From: Microvirga aerilata
GTDB taxonomy: Bacteria; Pseudomonadota; Alphaproteobacteria; Rhizobiales; Beijerinckiaceae
DNA: 64,000 bases
Assembly: GCF_016743775.1 (NCBI RefSeq)
Contig: NZ_JAEQMY010000013.1
Coordinates: 1-64,000 of the forward strand
Direction: 5' to 3'
Part shown: positions 19,468 through 27,496 of the stretch, piece after piece
How the letters are laid out: each line of letters starts with the position of its first letter
Position numbering within the stretch: position 1 is the stretch's first letter
Position numbers and translations under genes: made by a program
Notes under the pieces: generated by a model
What the model was told of the DNA's origin: nothing
Seen by the model: only the letters and a program-made list of their open reading frames with translations
Databases searched by the model: none

Positions 19468-20667
19468 TCAGGCGTTTTGAGTGACACGCACGATCGCGTC
19501 CGGTCGCTTCCAGAGATCCGGCAGCAATTCGAGGCCTAGGCCAGGCTTCATGTTCACTGTGACCTCTCCTCGTGTGACGACGGGCAGCTCCGTGACAAGC
19601 TCGGTGTACCAGCCGGTGTAGAAGGCCCGGACGCTCTCCTGAATGAGCGCATTGCGCGCATGCAGGGAGAAGTGACAGGAAGCGGCGTACACCACAGGGC
19701 CGGTGCAGTCATGGGGGGCTACCGGCACATGCCAGGCTTCTGCCAGAGCCGCAATCTTGCGTGCCTCCGTCAAGCCGCCGCACCAGGAGAGGTCGAGCAT
19801 GGCCACGCCTGCCACGCCTGTTTCGAGATACTCCCGGAACGCGTGGGTATAGGAGAGCGTCTCCGAGGCGCAAACCCATGCCTTGGAGTGCCGGGCGTAT
19901 TCCTTCAGATCGCCGATATTGTCGAGGCGGAAGGGATCCTCGTGCCAATAGGTGTTGAACTCGGTGAGGGCTGCCGCAAGCTTTTTGGCCATGGGCAGGC
20001 TCCACAAGGAGTGAAACTCGACCATGATATCCATCTTGTCGCCTACGGCCCTGCGGATCTTGGCAAAGGGTTCGAGGGCCGTGCGCAGCTCATCGGGTGA
20101 AATATCGTAGCCATGGCTGCGCTCGGCGGCGAGATCGAACGGCCAGATCTTCATCCCCGTGATGCCCTGCTCCAGCAGGGAATGAGCCAGCTCATCGGCG
20201 TGGTGAAGGAAGCCTTCGAGATCCTCGTAGGCTCCTTCCGCATCGCCGATGCCCCAATTGGCTACCTTCTGAGCGCGGCTGTCCCGAATATAGCGGTAGC
20301 CGGCACAGGTGTTGTAGACCCGGATCTTGTCCCGCGAGCGCCCTCCCAGCATGTCGCAGACGGGCTTGCCGTGAGCCTTGCCGAAAATGTCCCACAGGGC
20401 GATGTCGATGGCGGAGTTGCCGCGCGTCTCCACCCCGGCAGAGCGCCAGCCCAGATAGTTCTGGAGATCGCGGTTGATGCCTTCGATCTGGAGAGGGTCG
20501 CGGCCTATAAGCTTGGCCGCCGTCGTTTCGTGGATGTAAGCCTCCACGGCAGCGGCGCCCATGAAAGTTTCGCCAAGGCCGCAAAGCCCGTCATCCGTAT
20601 GGATTCGGATCCAGATGATGTTGGCGAATTCCTGAAGGCGAATTGTTTCGATCTGCGTGATCTTCAT
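19468..20667 (-). CDS. mandelate racemase/muconate lactonizing enzyme family, probable sugar-acid dehydratase
   Basis: A 399-residue enolase-superfamily enzyme: capping domain (1 to about 120 plus the C-terminus) and an (beta/alpha)7-barrel. Visible catalytic elements are the lysine in GMKIWPFD, metal-ligand acids in VEFHS, YWHEDPF and ASETL, and a late His-Asp-type dyad (DLSWCGG and APHDCTGP). These fit an acid-sugar dehydratase acting by proton abstraction next to a carboxylate with Mg2+. The exact sugar cannot be told. It is the first gene of the minus-strand operon with the FAD oxidase and SDR, and is divergent from a TRAP operon that probably imports the substrate. Confidence 0.88.
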   Translation of the reverse strand: MKITQIETIRLQEFANIIWIRIHTDDGLCGLGETFMGAAAVEAYIHETTAAKLIGRDPLQIEGINRDLQNYLGWRSAGVETRGNSAIDIALWDIFGKAHGKPVCDMLGGRSRDKIRVYNTCAGYRYIRDSRAQKVANWGIGDAEGAYEDLEGFLHHADELAHSLLEQGITGMKIWPFDLAAERSHGYDISPDELRTALEPFAKIRRAVGDKMDIMVEFHSLWSLPMAKKLAAALTEFNTYWHEDPFRLDNIGDLKEYARHSKAWVCASETLSYTHAFREYLETGVAGVAMLDLSWCGGLTEARKIAALAEAWHVPVAPHDCTGPVVYAASCHFSLHARNALIQESVRAFYTGWYTELVTELPVVTRGEVTVNMKPGLGLELLPDLWKRPDAIVRVTQNA

Positions 20668-20798
20668 CGGATCCTCATGGCAGTTGCGCCTTTCAGGTCA
20701 ACTGGTTTGACGCAACAGAGCTTCCACCAGGGGCAGCGGAGCAGACAGGGTTGTTTATGATAGCCGCCGTGATGATGAGCGCGAGCGTTTTTCTCCCG

Positions 20799-20812
20799 TG
20801 TAAGATGTTACA
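20799..20812. promoter_or_regulatory. palindromic operator candidate
   Basis: TGTAAGATGTTACA: 5-bp arms TGTAA/TTACA around GATG, centred between the divergent dehydratase and TRAP operons. The shape suits a GntR/FCD-type regulator dimer, but the protein is not identified. Confidence 0.45.
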
Positions 20813-20890
20813 TGATGCGAAAGGGAGCAGGCGCGTCGCTGTTCATGCCCGATTGAGGTAGAGCTGCCGCGAGCTTGACCAACGGGCGAA

Positions 20891-20919
20891 TTGACACTTT
20901 GTGAAACTAAGCCTTAGAT
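20891..20919 (+). promoter_or_regulatory. sigma-70-type promoter for TRAP operon 2
   Basis: TTGACA (20891-20896), 17 bases, TTAGAT (20914-20919). The -35 is a perfect match and the -10 matches four of six bases. It faces dctQ, about 90 bp from its start codon. Confidence 0.5.
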
Positions 20920-21010
20920 CGCGAAAATCTTCGCTCTTTGCCGGACTTGAAGAGTCCGGGAGGGGGAACAGAATCAATATCATTCTGGAGAGCCCGAGGT
21001 GGGAGGAGCC

Positions 21011-21553
21011 GTGAACAGGCTAAGCGCTATCTTCTTCAAAGGCCTGGAAGGTCTGCTGGTGCTGTTGTTGGCGGCCATGGTCGTCATGGTCTTCGGCAAT
21101 GTCGTCCTGCGCTATCTTTTCGACACCGGGATCGATGTCTCAGAAGAGTTATCCCGCTACTTTTTCGTCTGGCTGACGTTCATCGGAGCTGTCGTGGTCG
21201 GGCGTGAGCATGCCCATTTGGGGGTCGAAACTCTGGTCTCGCGGCTCGGCGACAAAGGGCGCAAGCTCTGCATGGTCCTGTCGGATCTGTTCATCATCGC
21301 TTGCTGCGCCGTGTTCTTTTGGGGCACCTGGCAACAGGCCGAGATCAATGCCACGAACTATGCGCCCATCACCGAAATCTCGATGCTCTGGATCTACGGG
21401 GTCGGCTTCTTTGCGAGCCTGGGCTTGGGCCTCCTGGCAGCCCTCCGGATCCTTCGCGTCGTCAGCGGGCGGATGAGCGAGCAGGAGCTCAGGGCTTTTG
21501 CCGGCGACTACAGTGATGATGCGGCTCATGCTCTGAGGGAACGTCTCGAGTGA
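21011..21553 (+). CDS. dctQ: TRAP transporter small membrane subunit (DctQ family), operon 2
   Basis: A 180-residue protein. I chose the GTG at 21011 because GGGAGGAG (21001-21008) lies just ahead of it. A further GTG at 20999 is in frame but would place this ribosome site inside the gene. There are four hydrophobic segments, with the first ending in GNVVLRYLFDTG, the family's conserved region. It overlaps the next gene by 4 bp (GTGA). Together with DctM and DctP it forms a second TRAP transporter, in order Q-M-P rather than the P-Q-M of the first operon. Confidence 0.87.
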   Translation: MNRLSAIFFKGLEGLLVLLLAAMVVMVFGNVVLRYLFDTGIDVSEELSRYFFVWLTFIGAVVVGREHAHLGVETLVSRLGDKGRKLCMVLSDLFIIACCAVFFWGTWQQAEINATNYAPITEISMLWIYGVGFFASLGLGLLAALRILRVVSGRMSEQELRAFAGDYSDDAAHALRERLE

Positions 21554-22833
21554 CCATTGTTGTTTTCCTCACCTCGCTTCTAGGATCCATGGCGCTCGGC
21601 ATGCCGATCGCTTTTGCGCTCATCGTCTGCGCACTGGCCCTCATGCTCTGGCTTGGCAATTTCGACAGCCAGATCGTTGCTCAGAACATGATCATCGGCG
21701 CGGACAACTTCCAGCTTCTGGCCGTTCCCTTCTTCCTTCTGGCAGGGGAGCTGATGAATGTCGGGGGGCTTTCGAAGCGCATCGTCAACTTCGCCCTCGC
21801 ATGCCTTGGGCATATCCACGGCGGCTTGGGCTATGTGGCCATCGTCGCTGCGCTGATCCTCGCTGCCTTGTCGGGTTCGGCCGCTGCCGACACTGCTGCG
21901 CTTGCGGCTATTCTCATCCCGATGATGCGGAATGCCGGATATGATATCCCTCGCTCCGCAGGCCTCATCGCGGCGGGCGGCATCATTGCCCCGGTCATTC
22001 CGCCTTCCATCGGCTTCATCATCTTCGGTGTTGCAGCCAACGTGTCGATCTCCCAGCTCTTTCTGGCCGGTGTCGTACCCGGTTTGATGATGGGCCTTTC
22101 GCTCGTGGTCGCATGGGCCATCGTTGTCAGAAGAGACAAGCTGGAGCGGGCTCCACGGGCCAGCATGCGCGAGCGCGGCAAGGCCTTCATCGATGGCTTC
22201 TTTGCGCTTATGATGCCTGTTCTGATCCTCGGCGGCATCAAATGGGGCATTGTGACACCCACGGAAGCCGCCGTGCTGGCCGCCGTCTATGCCCTTGTCA
22301 TCGGCATGTTCGTCTACCGTGAGCTGAAGCCGTCGATGCTGTATGGGGTTTTTCTCACGGCCGCCAAGACGACGGCGGTGGTGATGTTCCTTGTCGCGGC
22401 AGCGCTTGTTTCCGCCTGGCTCATCACTCAGGCGAATATTCCGGGAGAGATCAGCGGTCTCATTCAGCCTCTGATGGGCAACAAGACGGCTCTGATGTTT
22501 GCGATGATGTTCCTGGTCGTCATCGTCGGCACCGCTCTGGACTTTTCGCCCACGGTTCTGATCCTGACGCCGGTTCTCATGCCGATCGTCAAGCAGGCCG
22601 GGATCGATCCGGTCTATTTCGGCGTCCTGTTCATCATCAACAATGCCATCGGCCTGATTACACCTCCTGTGGGAATCGTGCTCAATGTGGTCAGCGGCGT
22701 TGCCCGCGTCCCCATGGGGGCGGTGATCCGCGGGGTCAATCCGTTCCTGATGGCTCAGATTTTCGTGCTCGTCCTGCTCATCGTCTTCCCCGACCTGGTA
22801 ATGGTCCCTCTTGCCTGGCTACGAGGCCGATGA
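21550..22833 (+). CDS. dctM: TRAP transporter large permease subunit (DctM family), operon 2
   Basis: A 427-residue polytopic protein starting at a GTG that overlaps the dctQ stop. It has DctM hallmarks: PFFLLAGELMNVGGLSKRI, LSGSAAADTAALAAILIP, GGIIAPVIPPSIGFI and, near the end, NAIGLITPPVGIVLN. About 12 hydrophobic segments. It provides the ion-driven transport channel. The substrate is likely a sugar acid given the divergent dehydratase and the DenD-like gene downstream (inference). Confidence 0.92.
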   Translation: MTIVVFLTSLLGSMALGMPIAFALIVCALALMLWLGNFDSQIVAQNMIIGADNFQLLAVPFFLLAGELMNVGGLSKRIVNFALACLGHIHGGLGYVAIVAALILAALSGSAAADTAALAAILIPMMRNAGYDIPRSAGLIAAGGIIAPVIPPSIGFIIFGVAANVSISQLFLAGVVPGLMMGLSLVVAWAIVVRRDKLERAPRASMRERGKAFIDGFFALMMPVLILGGIKWGIVTPTEAAVLAAVYALVIGMFVYRELKPSMLYGVFLTAAKTTAVVMFLVAAALVSAWLITQANIPGEISGLIQPLMGNKTALMFAMMFLVVIVGTALDFSPTVLILTPVLMPIVKQAGIDPVYFGVLFIINNAIGLITPPVGIVLNVVSGVARVPMGAVIRGVNPFLMAQIFVLVLLIVFPDLVMVPLAWLRGR

Positions 22834-22871
22834 ACCGGATGAAGAATAAAACTCAAAGAGAGGAAACACCT

Positions 22872-23882
22872 ATGAAAACATTGAAATTCGCACTTGCGGC
22901 AGGCGTTGCGGCAACCTTTTTCGCAGCTGTCCCTGCTTCCGCTCAGTTCACCGAGCGCAATATCCGCCTGTCCAACGGCGTGAACGAGGATCACCCGAAC
23001 GGCAAGGGCGTCGACAAGTTCAGGGCCTGCCTTGCCGACAAATCCGGTGGCAAGATGAAGGTGCAGGGCTTCTGGGGCAACGCTCTGGGTGGAGACCTTC
23101 AGGCGACCCAGGCCCTGCGCTCGGGCACGCAGGAGATGGTCGTCACGTCGAGCTCGCCCCTCATCGGCATCCTGCCCGATCTCGGGGTGTTCGATCTGCC
23201 GTTCCTTTTCGCCAATGAGAAGGAAGCCGACGCGATCCTGGACGGCAGCTTCGGCAAGCATATCAGTGACAAGCTGGAGACGGTCGGGCTCGTCAACCTG
23301 GCCTATTGGGAAAACGGTTTCCGCAACCTGACCAACTCGCGCCGCCCGGTCGAGAAGTGGGAGGACTTCAAGGGCCTCAAGGTTCGCGTCATGCAGAACA
23401 ACGTCTTCCTGGACACGTTCAAGAACATGGGCGCCAATGCCGTTCCGATGGCGTTCGGCGAGGTGTTCACGGCGCTTGAGACAAAGGCCATTGACGGCCA
23501 GGAGAATCCCTTCGTGACCATCGACACCTCCAAGTTCTACGAGGTGCAGAAATACCTGTCGGTCACGCGCCACGCCTATACGCCCTTCCTGGTGCTTTAC
23601 TCCAAGAAGCTTTGGGACGGGCTGTCGAAGGACGAGCAGGCTGCTCTTCGGGATTGCGCCGTGGTCTCTCGCGATGAACAGCGCAAGGTGATCCGCGAGC
23701 TGTCGCAGGCCTCGCTCGACAAGATCAAGGGAGAGGGAACCGTCGTCAACGAGCTGAATGCCCAGGAGGCCCAGCGCATGCGCGAGCAGGCGCGGTCCGT
23801 GTGGGATAAGCATGCGGCGACGATCGGCCCGGAAACCGTGAAGATGATGCAGGCTGAAATCGACAAGGTTCGCGGAAAGTAA
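22872..23882 (+). CDS. dctP: TRAP transporter substrate-binding protein (DctP family), operon 2
   Basis: A 336-residue periplasmic binding protein. The ATG at 22872 (MKTLKFALAAG) is preceded by AGAGAGGAAA. The longer frame from 22830 would add charged residues in front of the signal peptide and is rejected. Signal peptide 1 to about 24 ends at PASAQ. The segment GLKVRVMQNNVFLD carries the substrate-carboxylate arginine. A strong 15-bp hairpin follows, so it is the last gene of this transcript. Confidence 0.92.
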   Translation: MKTLKFALAAGVAATFFAAVPASAQFTERNIRLSNGVNEDHPNGKGVDKFRACLADKSGGKMKVQGFWGNALGGDLQATQALRSGTQEMVVTSSSPLIGILPDLGVFDLPFLFANEKEADAILDGSFGKHISDKLETVGLVNLAYWENGFRNLTNSRRPVEKWEDFKGLKVRVMQNNVFLDTFKNMGANAVPMAFGEVFTALETKAIDGQENPFVTIDTSKFYEVQKYLSVTRHAYTPFLVLYSKKLWDGLSKDEQAALRDCAVVSRDEQRKVIRELSQASLDKIKGEGTVVNELNAQEAQRMREQARSVWDKHAATIGPETVKMMQAEIDKVRGK

Positions 23883-23900
23883 TCCGTCGCGCCTGAGACC

Positions 23901-23934
23901 AGCTGCGCCGCTCAGGAAACTGAGCGGCGCAGCT
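23901..23934 (+). terminator. strong hairpin terminator after dctP (operon 2)
   Basis: A perfect 15-bp inverted repeat, 23901-23915 with 23920-23934, closed by a GAAA tetraloop and followed by ATCCGTTT. It ends the TRAP operon 18 bp after the stop codon. The T-tract is weak, but the stem is very stable. Confidence 0.7.
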
Positions 23935-24101
23935 ATCCGTTTGAAGGGTTTCAAGAGCCGAGCCTCTTTCAGAATGCGTCTGTTGAGAGCTGGGCAGCAT
24001 TTGCCAGATAACCGCCATCGCTTTCTCCTCGCCAGTTCAGGTGGGATGGCCATGCGGGGATCGTGGCTGTCATACGATGATCGAAGCGGAGGGCTTGAAC
24101 G

Positions 24102-25082
24102 ATGCAGATCCTGATCCTTGGAGCTGCGGGCATGGTTGGCCGCAAGCTCACCGAGCGCCTCGTCGCAGACGGCCATTTGGGCGGGCGGGCCATCGCGCGT
24201 CTGGTCCTGCACGATGTCGTCGAGCCTCAGCGTCCTGACACCCCGTTTTCGGTCGAGACATTGACGTCCGACTTCTCCATCCCCGGGGAGGCGGAAAAGC
24301 TCGTCGCCGGCCGCCCCGACGTCATCTTTCACCTCGCCGCAATCGTCTCCGGCGAGGCCGAAGCGGATTTGGACAAGGGGTATCGGATCAATCTTGACGG
24401 CACCCGGTTCCTCTTCGACGCCATTCGCCTTGTCGGAGACGGGTACCAGCCGCGTGTCGTCTTCACGTCCTCCATTGCGGTCTTCGGAGCACCCTTCCCG
24501 GATGCGATCGGCGACGAGTTCTTCCTGACTCCGCTCACGAGCTACGGCGCTCAGAAGGCCATGGGGGAGCTGCTGCTGGCGGACTACTCGCGGCGTGGTT
24601 TCTTCGACGGAATCGGCATTCGTCTTCCCACCATCTGCGTGCGGCCGGGAAAGCCCAACAAGGCAGCATCCGGCTTCTTCTCAAGCATCATCCGCGAGCC
24701 TTTGAACGGGCAGGAGGTGGTTCTGCCCGTGCCCGTGGACGTGCGCCATTCCCACGCGTCGCCTCGCTCGGCCGTGAACTTCCTGATGCATGCGGCGACG
24801 CTCGATACGGCCGAAATCGGTCCTCGGCGCAATATGACGATGCCGAGCGTTTCGGTGACAGTTGCGGAACAGATCGAGGCTCTTCGGCGCGTGGCCGGAG
24901 AGCGCTATGTGGCGAGGATTCACCACGAGCTCGACCCGTACATCATGCGCATCGTTGAGGGCTGGCCGCGCCGCTTCGATGCTCGCCGAGCCGAAAGCCT
25001 TGGCTTTAGAGCCGAACAAAGCTTCGACGAGATCATCAACATCTATATCGAAGATGAGCTTGGCGGCGCCCTCGCACATTAG
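24102..25082 (+). CDS. denD: D-erythronate dehydrogenase-like NAD-dependent epimerase/dehydratase family protein
   Basis: A 326-residue extended SDR with an N-terminal GAAGMVG nucleotide-binding loop (8-14), HLAAIVSGEAE, and catalytic Tyr148/Lys152 (SYGAQK). The IVSGEAE segment and overall pattern fit DenD, which oxidises D-erythronate to 2-keto-D-erythronate. A clear GGAGGG lies ahead of the ATG. In characterised pathways DenD acts with the isomerase OtnI, a DUF1537 kinase and a decarboxylase, none of which are here. The gene follows the second TRAP operon and may oxidise the imported acid. Confidence 0.82.
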   Translation: MQILILGAAGMVGRKLTERLVADGHLGGRAIARLVLHDVVEPQRPDTPFSVETLTSDFSIPGEAEKLVAGRPDVIFHLAAIVSGEAEADLDKGYRINLDGTRFLFDAIRLVGDGYQPRVVFTSSIAVFGAPFPDAIGDEFFLTPLTSYGAQKAMGELLLADYSRRGFFDGIGIRLPTICVRPGKPNKAASGFFSSIIREPLNGQEVVLPVPVDVRHSHASPRSAVNFLMHAATLDTAEIGPRRNMTMPSVSVTVAEQIEALRRVAGERYVARIHHELDPYIMRIVEGWPRRFDARRAESLGFRAEQSFDEIINIYIEDELGGALAH

Positions 25083-25094
25083 GGCGTGCCGCCG

Positions 25095-25379
25095 ATGAGC
25101 CGGAAACGCATTGGATTCGCAGGAAAGCAGATCCGTCTGCCGCAATCACGGCCGCTTCGGATCGCGCTCGGCGTCATTCTGATCCTCGCCGGGTTCGTCG
25201 GGTTCCTGCCCATCCTCGGGTTCTGGATGATCCCTCTGGGGCTGATGGTGCTTTCCGTGGATCTGCCGCTTGCCCGCAGGCTCAGGCGCAGGGCAGCCAT
25301 CTGGTGGGGGCGCCGGTACAATCGCTGGCGCCACCCGAACCATTCCTTCAAGAGAAGCGTGGGCGTGAGACGAAAATAG
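25095..25379 (+). CDS. small membrane protein (PGPGW-like)
   Basis: A 94-residue protein with one or two hydrophobic segments around residues 20-60 (GVILILAGFVGFLPILGFWMIPLG), a basic N-terminus (SRKRIGFAGKQIRLPQSRP) and a strongly basic, Trp-rich C-terminus. The pattern resembles the short putative transmembrane PGPGW proteins. A GTG at 25086 is an alternative start. It begins 12 bp after denD and may be co-transcribed. Function unknown. Confidence 0.65.
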   Translation: MSRKRIGFAGKQIRLPQSRPLRIALGVILILAGFVGFLPILGFWMIPLGLMVLSVDLPLARRLRRRAAIWWGRRYNRWRHPNHSFKRSVGVRRK

Positions 25380-25419
25380 GCCTGCACCCTCAGGTCGGGA
25401 TCCGCTGAGAAAGTGCGGT

Positions 25420-25707
25420 TTACCGGATGAGGTCGGAGAGGGCGTCGGCTACGGCTTTGGCGCCGTTTTCCCGGATGCGGACGATCCTGAGAGCCCGCTC
25501 CTTCTGTTCGAGGCGATACAGATAAGGATCGAACTCAAGCGGCAGGGCCGGATCGCCAAGGTAGCGAGGCTTGTCCCCTCGCTCATAATAATCAGCCCGC
25601 AGGGTTTGACCGAGATGCTCCTGGACGGAGCGGGGAAGCGGAGGAACGTTGCTGCGCGCCTGCAAAGCTGCCTGGTTACCGTGAGATGCCGAAATATTGT
25701 TTAACAT
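25420..25707 (-). CDS. hypothetical protein, NepR-like size and composition but unassigned
   Basis: A 95-residue soluble protein. It has PPLPRSVQEHLGQTLRADYYE in the middle and PLEFDPYLYRLEQKERALRI towards the end, then a short amphipathic helix. The coding sequence looks genuine (even composition, aromatic and charged residues well spread). I cannot place it in a family with confidence. The small size and a P-LP--V--HLG-xLR pattern slightly recall NepR-type anti-sigma proteins, but no sigma or response regulator gene is adjacent. Confidence 0.6.
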   Translation of the reverse strand: MLNNISASHGNQAALQARSNVPPLPRSVQEHLGQTLRADYYERGDKPRYLGDPALPLEFDPYLYRLEQKERALRIVRIRENGAKAVADALSDLIR

Positions 25708-26077
25708 GACCTTGTCTCATCAAATCGCCAAATTCAACGTGCAGCAGGGCCCATCGGTTGCGGCCTGAGACCGACTAATCTCGATTGAAAGAACAGAGCC
25801 GTCCGAATTCGGCAGTAATCGGTCGCCGCTGACCGCGCACTTGGCTGAACGATCGTCCAAGTACCGTAGAGTAACACAGTATCGGCGAAATCGTCCCGTC
25901 CGGAGCGCAGGTTGCGCGAAGAAGAGAACAACAGTTTTGCAGTCCGGTCGTAGCATTTTCGATACAGCCACGGCACTGCAAATCAGACAATCTAGTCACA
26001 TCCAGCCACGAGTGAGCCGCAAAAAGCGGCCTCTCGTGCAGTGAAGAGGCAACAGAGCTTTCTCTGTAGGGGCACAG
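25708..26077. other. 370-bp region without a clear gene
   Basis: AT-richer than its surroundings. Open frames exist on the minus strand (for example 25775-26362), but their translations are Cys/Arg/Ser-rich and unlike protein. The only structure I see is the nested hairpin at 26007-26038, listed separately. Confidence 0.5.
26007..26038. other. nested hairpin upstream of a small gene
   Basis: Outer arms CACGAG (26007-26012) and CTCGTG (26033-26038) enclose inner arms GCCGC (26016-26020) and GCGGC (26026-26030) with an AAAAA loop. It lies 40 bp before the start of the 70-residue ORF. It could be a 5'-leader structure or a terminator of an unseen transcript. There is no T-tract on the plus strand. 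Confidence 0.4.
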
Positions 26078-26290
26078 ATGAATCAAGTGGATCAACAGGT
26101 CGAGCAAATCGCTCGGGCGTTTTTTCGTGCTCGGATCGAGGGGGGCATTTGGGAGAGTGCGCCGCGCGTTCTCCAGCACGAGTTCCGCCTTTATGCGCGC
26201 CAAGCCATCAGCATGCTCGATAACCCGCAGGAGCAGTCCACGATCGCAGAGGGCGAGGGAGCGGGAGCCAGGTCTCTGGAGGCGGCGTAG
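26078..26290 (+). CDS. small hypothetical protein
   Basis: A 70-residue ORF. Residues 1-50 read as an amphipathic helical protein (QQVEQIARAFFRARIEGG, then QHEFRLYARQAISML). The last 20 residues are low-complexity Glu/Ala/Gly. A weak ribosome site (AGGGGC) lies before the ATG. No family recognised. Its regular helical pattern makes it more credible than the overlapping minus-strand frame. Confidence 0.5.
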   Translation: MNQVDQQVEQIARAFFRARIEGGIWESAPRVLQHEFRLYARQAISMLDNPQEQSTIAEGEGAGARSLEAA

Positions 26291-26505
26291 AGCGCCCTTC
26301 GGACATTGAGTCCCTGCCAGCAACTCCCGGGCTCCAGGCTGAAGCGACGTAGGCTCGACCAACTTGGCTTCCAGCCAAGTTCACACCCTTTTGTGCGGCA
26401 AAAGGGGGGGGCCTGTTGAAGGCGCGGCATTTCCTGCCATCTTGAAGTGGTGCAGTATCCCGACTGCGAGAGGGCCTGCTCGGCATAGGGTGTGAGGAGT
26501 TTTTC

Positions 26506-27486
26506 ATGCAATCTCCCGACGAATGGGAAATCCCGCCCGAGTTCCAGCCCGACCCGCGAACACTCAATTACGACCTGGGAAAGGCCCTGGATGCCGTCGT
26601 GTCGCTGCGCGCAAGGGCTCCCGACGATGCCTTCACGGCCGAGACGCTCGGCACCGAACGGGCGGGGCAGGGTGTCGTCATCCGGGATGACGGCCTCGTG
26701 GTCACCATCGGATATCTGATCGCGGAGGCCGAGGAGGTCTGGCTCACCACCAACCGGGGACGCGTCGTGCAGGCCCATGTGCTCGCCTACGACTACGAGA
26801 GCGGTTTCGGCTTGGTGCAGGCCCTCGAGCCGCTGGGTGTGCCGGTGCTGGCCCTTGGCGACTCCCGGCGCCTGGCCTCGGGAGATCCGGTGGTCGTCGC
26901 AGGCAGCGGGGGGCAGCACCACTCGGTTGCCGCGCAGGTGGTGGCCTGCCAGGAATTCGCCGGTTACTGGGAGTACCTGATCGACTCCGCGATCTTCACC
27001 GCACCCGCTCATCCGAACTGGGGCGGCACGGCCCTCATCGGGCCGCGCGGCGATCTCGTGGGCATCGGCTCGCTCCAGCTCCAGCATCAGGCCGCCGGCG
27101 GGAGCGTGGTGCCGCTCAACATGAGCGTGCCGATCGATATCCTGAAGCCCATCCTCGACGATCTCCTGACCTTGGGCCGGGTCAAGGGCCAGCCCAGGCC
27201 ATGGCTCGGGTTCTATGTGGCGGAGGCCGAGGACGATCAAATCACGGTCATCGGCTTGGCCGGAGACGCTCCGGCCCAGAGAGCCGGTCTGCGGGCCGGT
27301 GATCAGGTGCACGCGGTTGCCGGTCAGGCCGTGACATCCCTAGCGGAGTTCTACCGGGCGATCTGGGCTCTGGGACCGGCCGGCGTGGACGTTCCTTTGA
27401 CGCTCGAGCGGGAGGGCGACATGTTCGATGTCACCTTGAGGTCTGCCGACCGCGGTCGCTTCATGAAGACGCCGCGCCTTCAGTAA
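26506..27486 (+). CDS. HtrA-fold (S1C) protein with PDZ domain, catalytic triad lost
   Basis: A 326-residue protein with a trypsin-like S1C region (about 25-195) followed by a PDZ domain (about 205-310; RPWLGFYV, then AQRAGLRAGDQV). The fold landmarks are clear (GQGVVIRDDGLVVT, LALGDSRRLASGDPVVVAG, NWGGTALIG), but all three catalytic positions are changed: His to Tyr70, Asp to Gly100, Ser to Trp172 (NWGG instead of NSGG). There is no signal peptide (MQSPDEWEIPPEF), so it is probably cytoplasmic. It should be an inactive pseudoprotease acting as a PDZ-based binding or chaperone protein (inference). The ORF is intact, so this is not simple decay. It converges with chaC. Confidence 0.88.
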   Translation: MQSPDEWEIPPEFQPDPRTLNYDLGKALDAVVSLRARAPDDAFTAETLGTERAGQGVVIRDDGLVVTIGYLIAEAEEVWLTTNRGRVVQAHVLAYDYESGFGLVQALEPLGVPVLALGDSRRLASGDPVVVAGSGGQHHSVAAQVVACQEFAGYWEYLIDSAIFTAPAHPNWGGTALIGPRGDLVGIGSLQLQHQAAGGSVVPLNMSVPIDILKPILDDLLTLGRVKGQPRPWLGFYVAEAEDDQITVIGLAGDAPAQRAGLRAGDQVHAVAGQAVTSLAEFYRAIWALGPAGVDVPLTLEREGDMFDVTLRSADRGRFMKTPRLQ

Positions 27487-27496
27487 CCCCGGCCGA

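Larger units (their letters stand above)
20668..21010. other. divergent regulatory region between the dehydratase operon and TRAP operon 2
   Basis: About 340 bp with no credible gene. It holds a perfect TGTAA-GATG-TTACA palindrome (20799-20812) and a sigma-70-like promoter (20891-20919), both listed separately. No regulator gene is adjacent, so the controlling protein must be encoded elsewhere. Confidence 0.6.

Noticed and set aside
25420..25707. Idea that the 95-residue protein is the anti-sigma factor NepR
   Set aside because: NepR genes sit beside ecfG/phyR; none are here and the sequence match by eye is slight.
25775..26362. 195-codon minus-strand frame
   Set aside because: Cys/Arg/Ser-rich translation without any fold pattern, no ribosome site; the small plus-strand ORF at 26078 is more protein-like.
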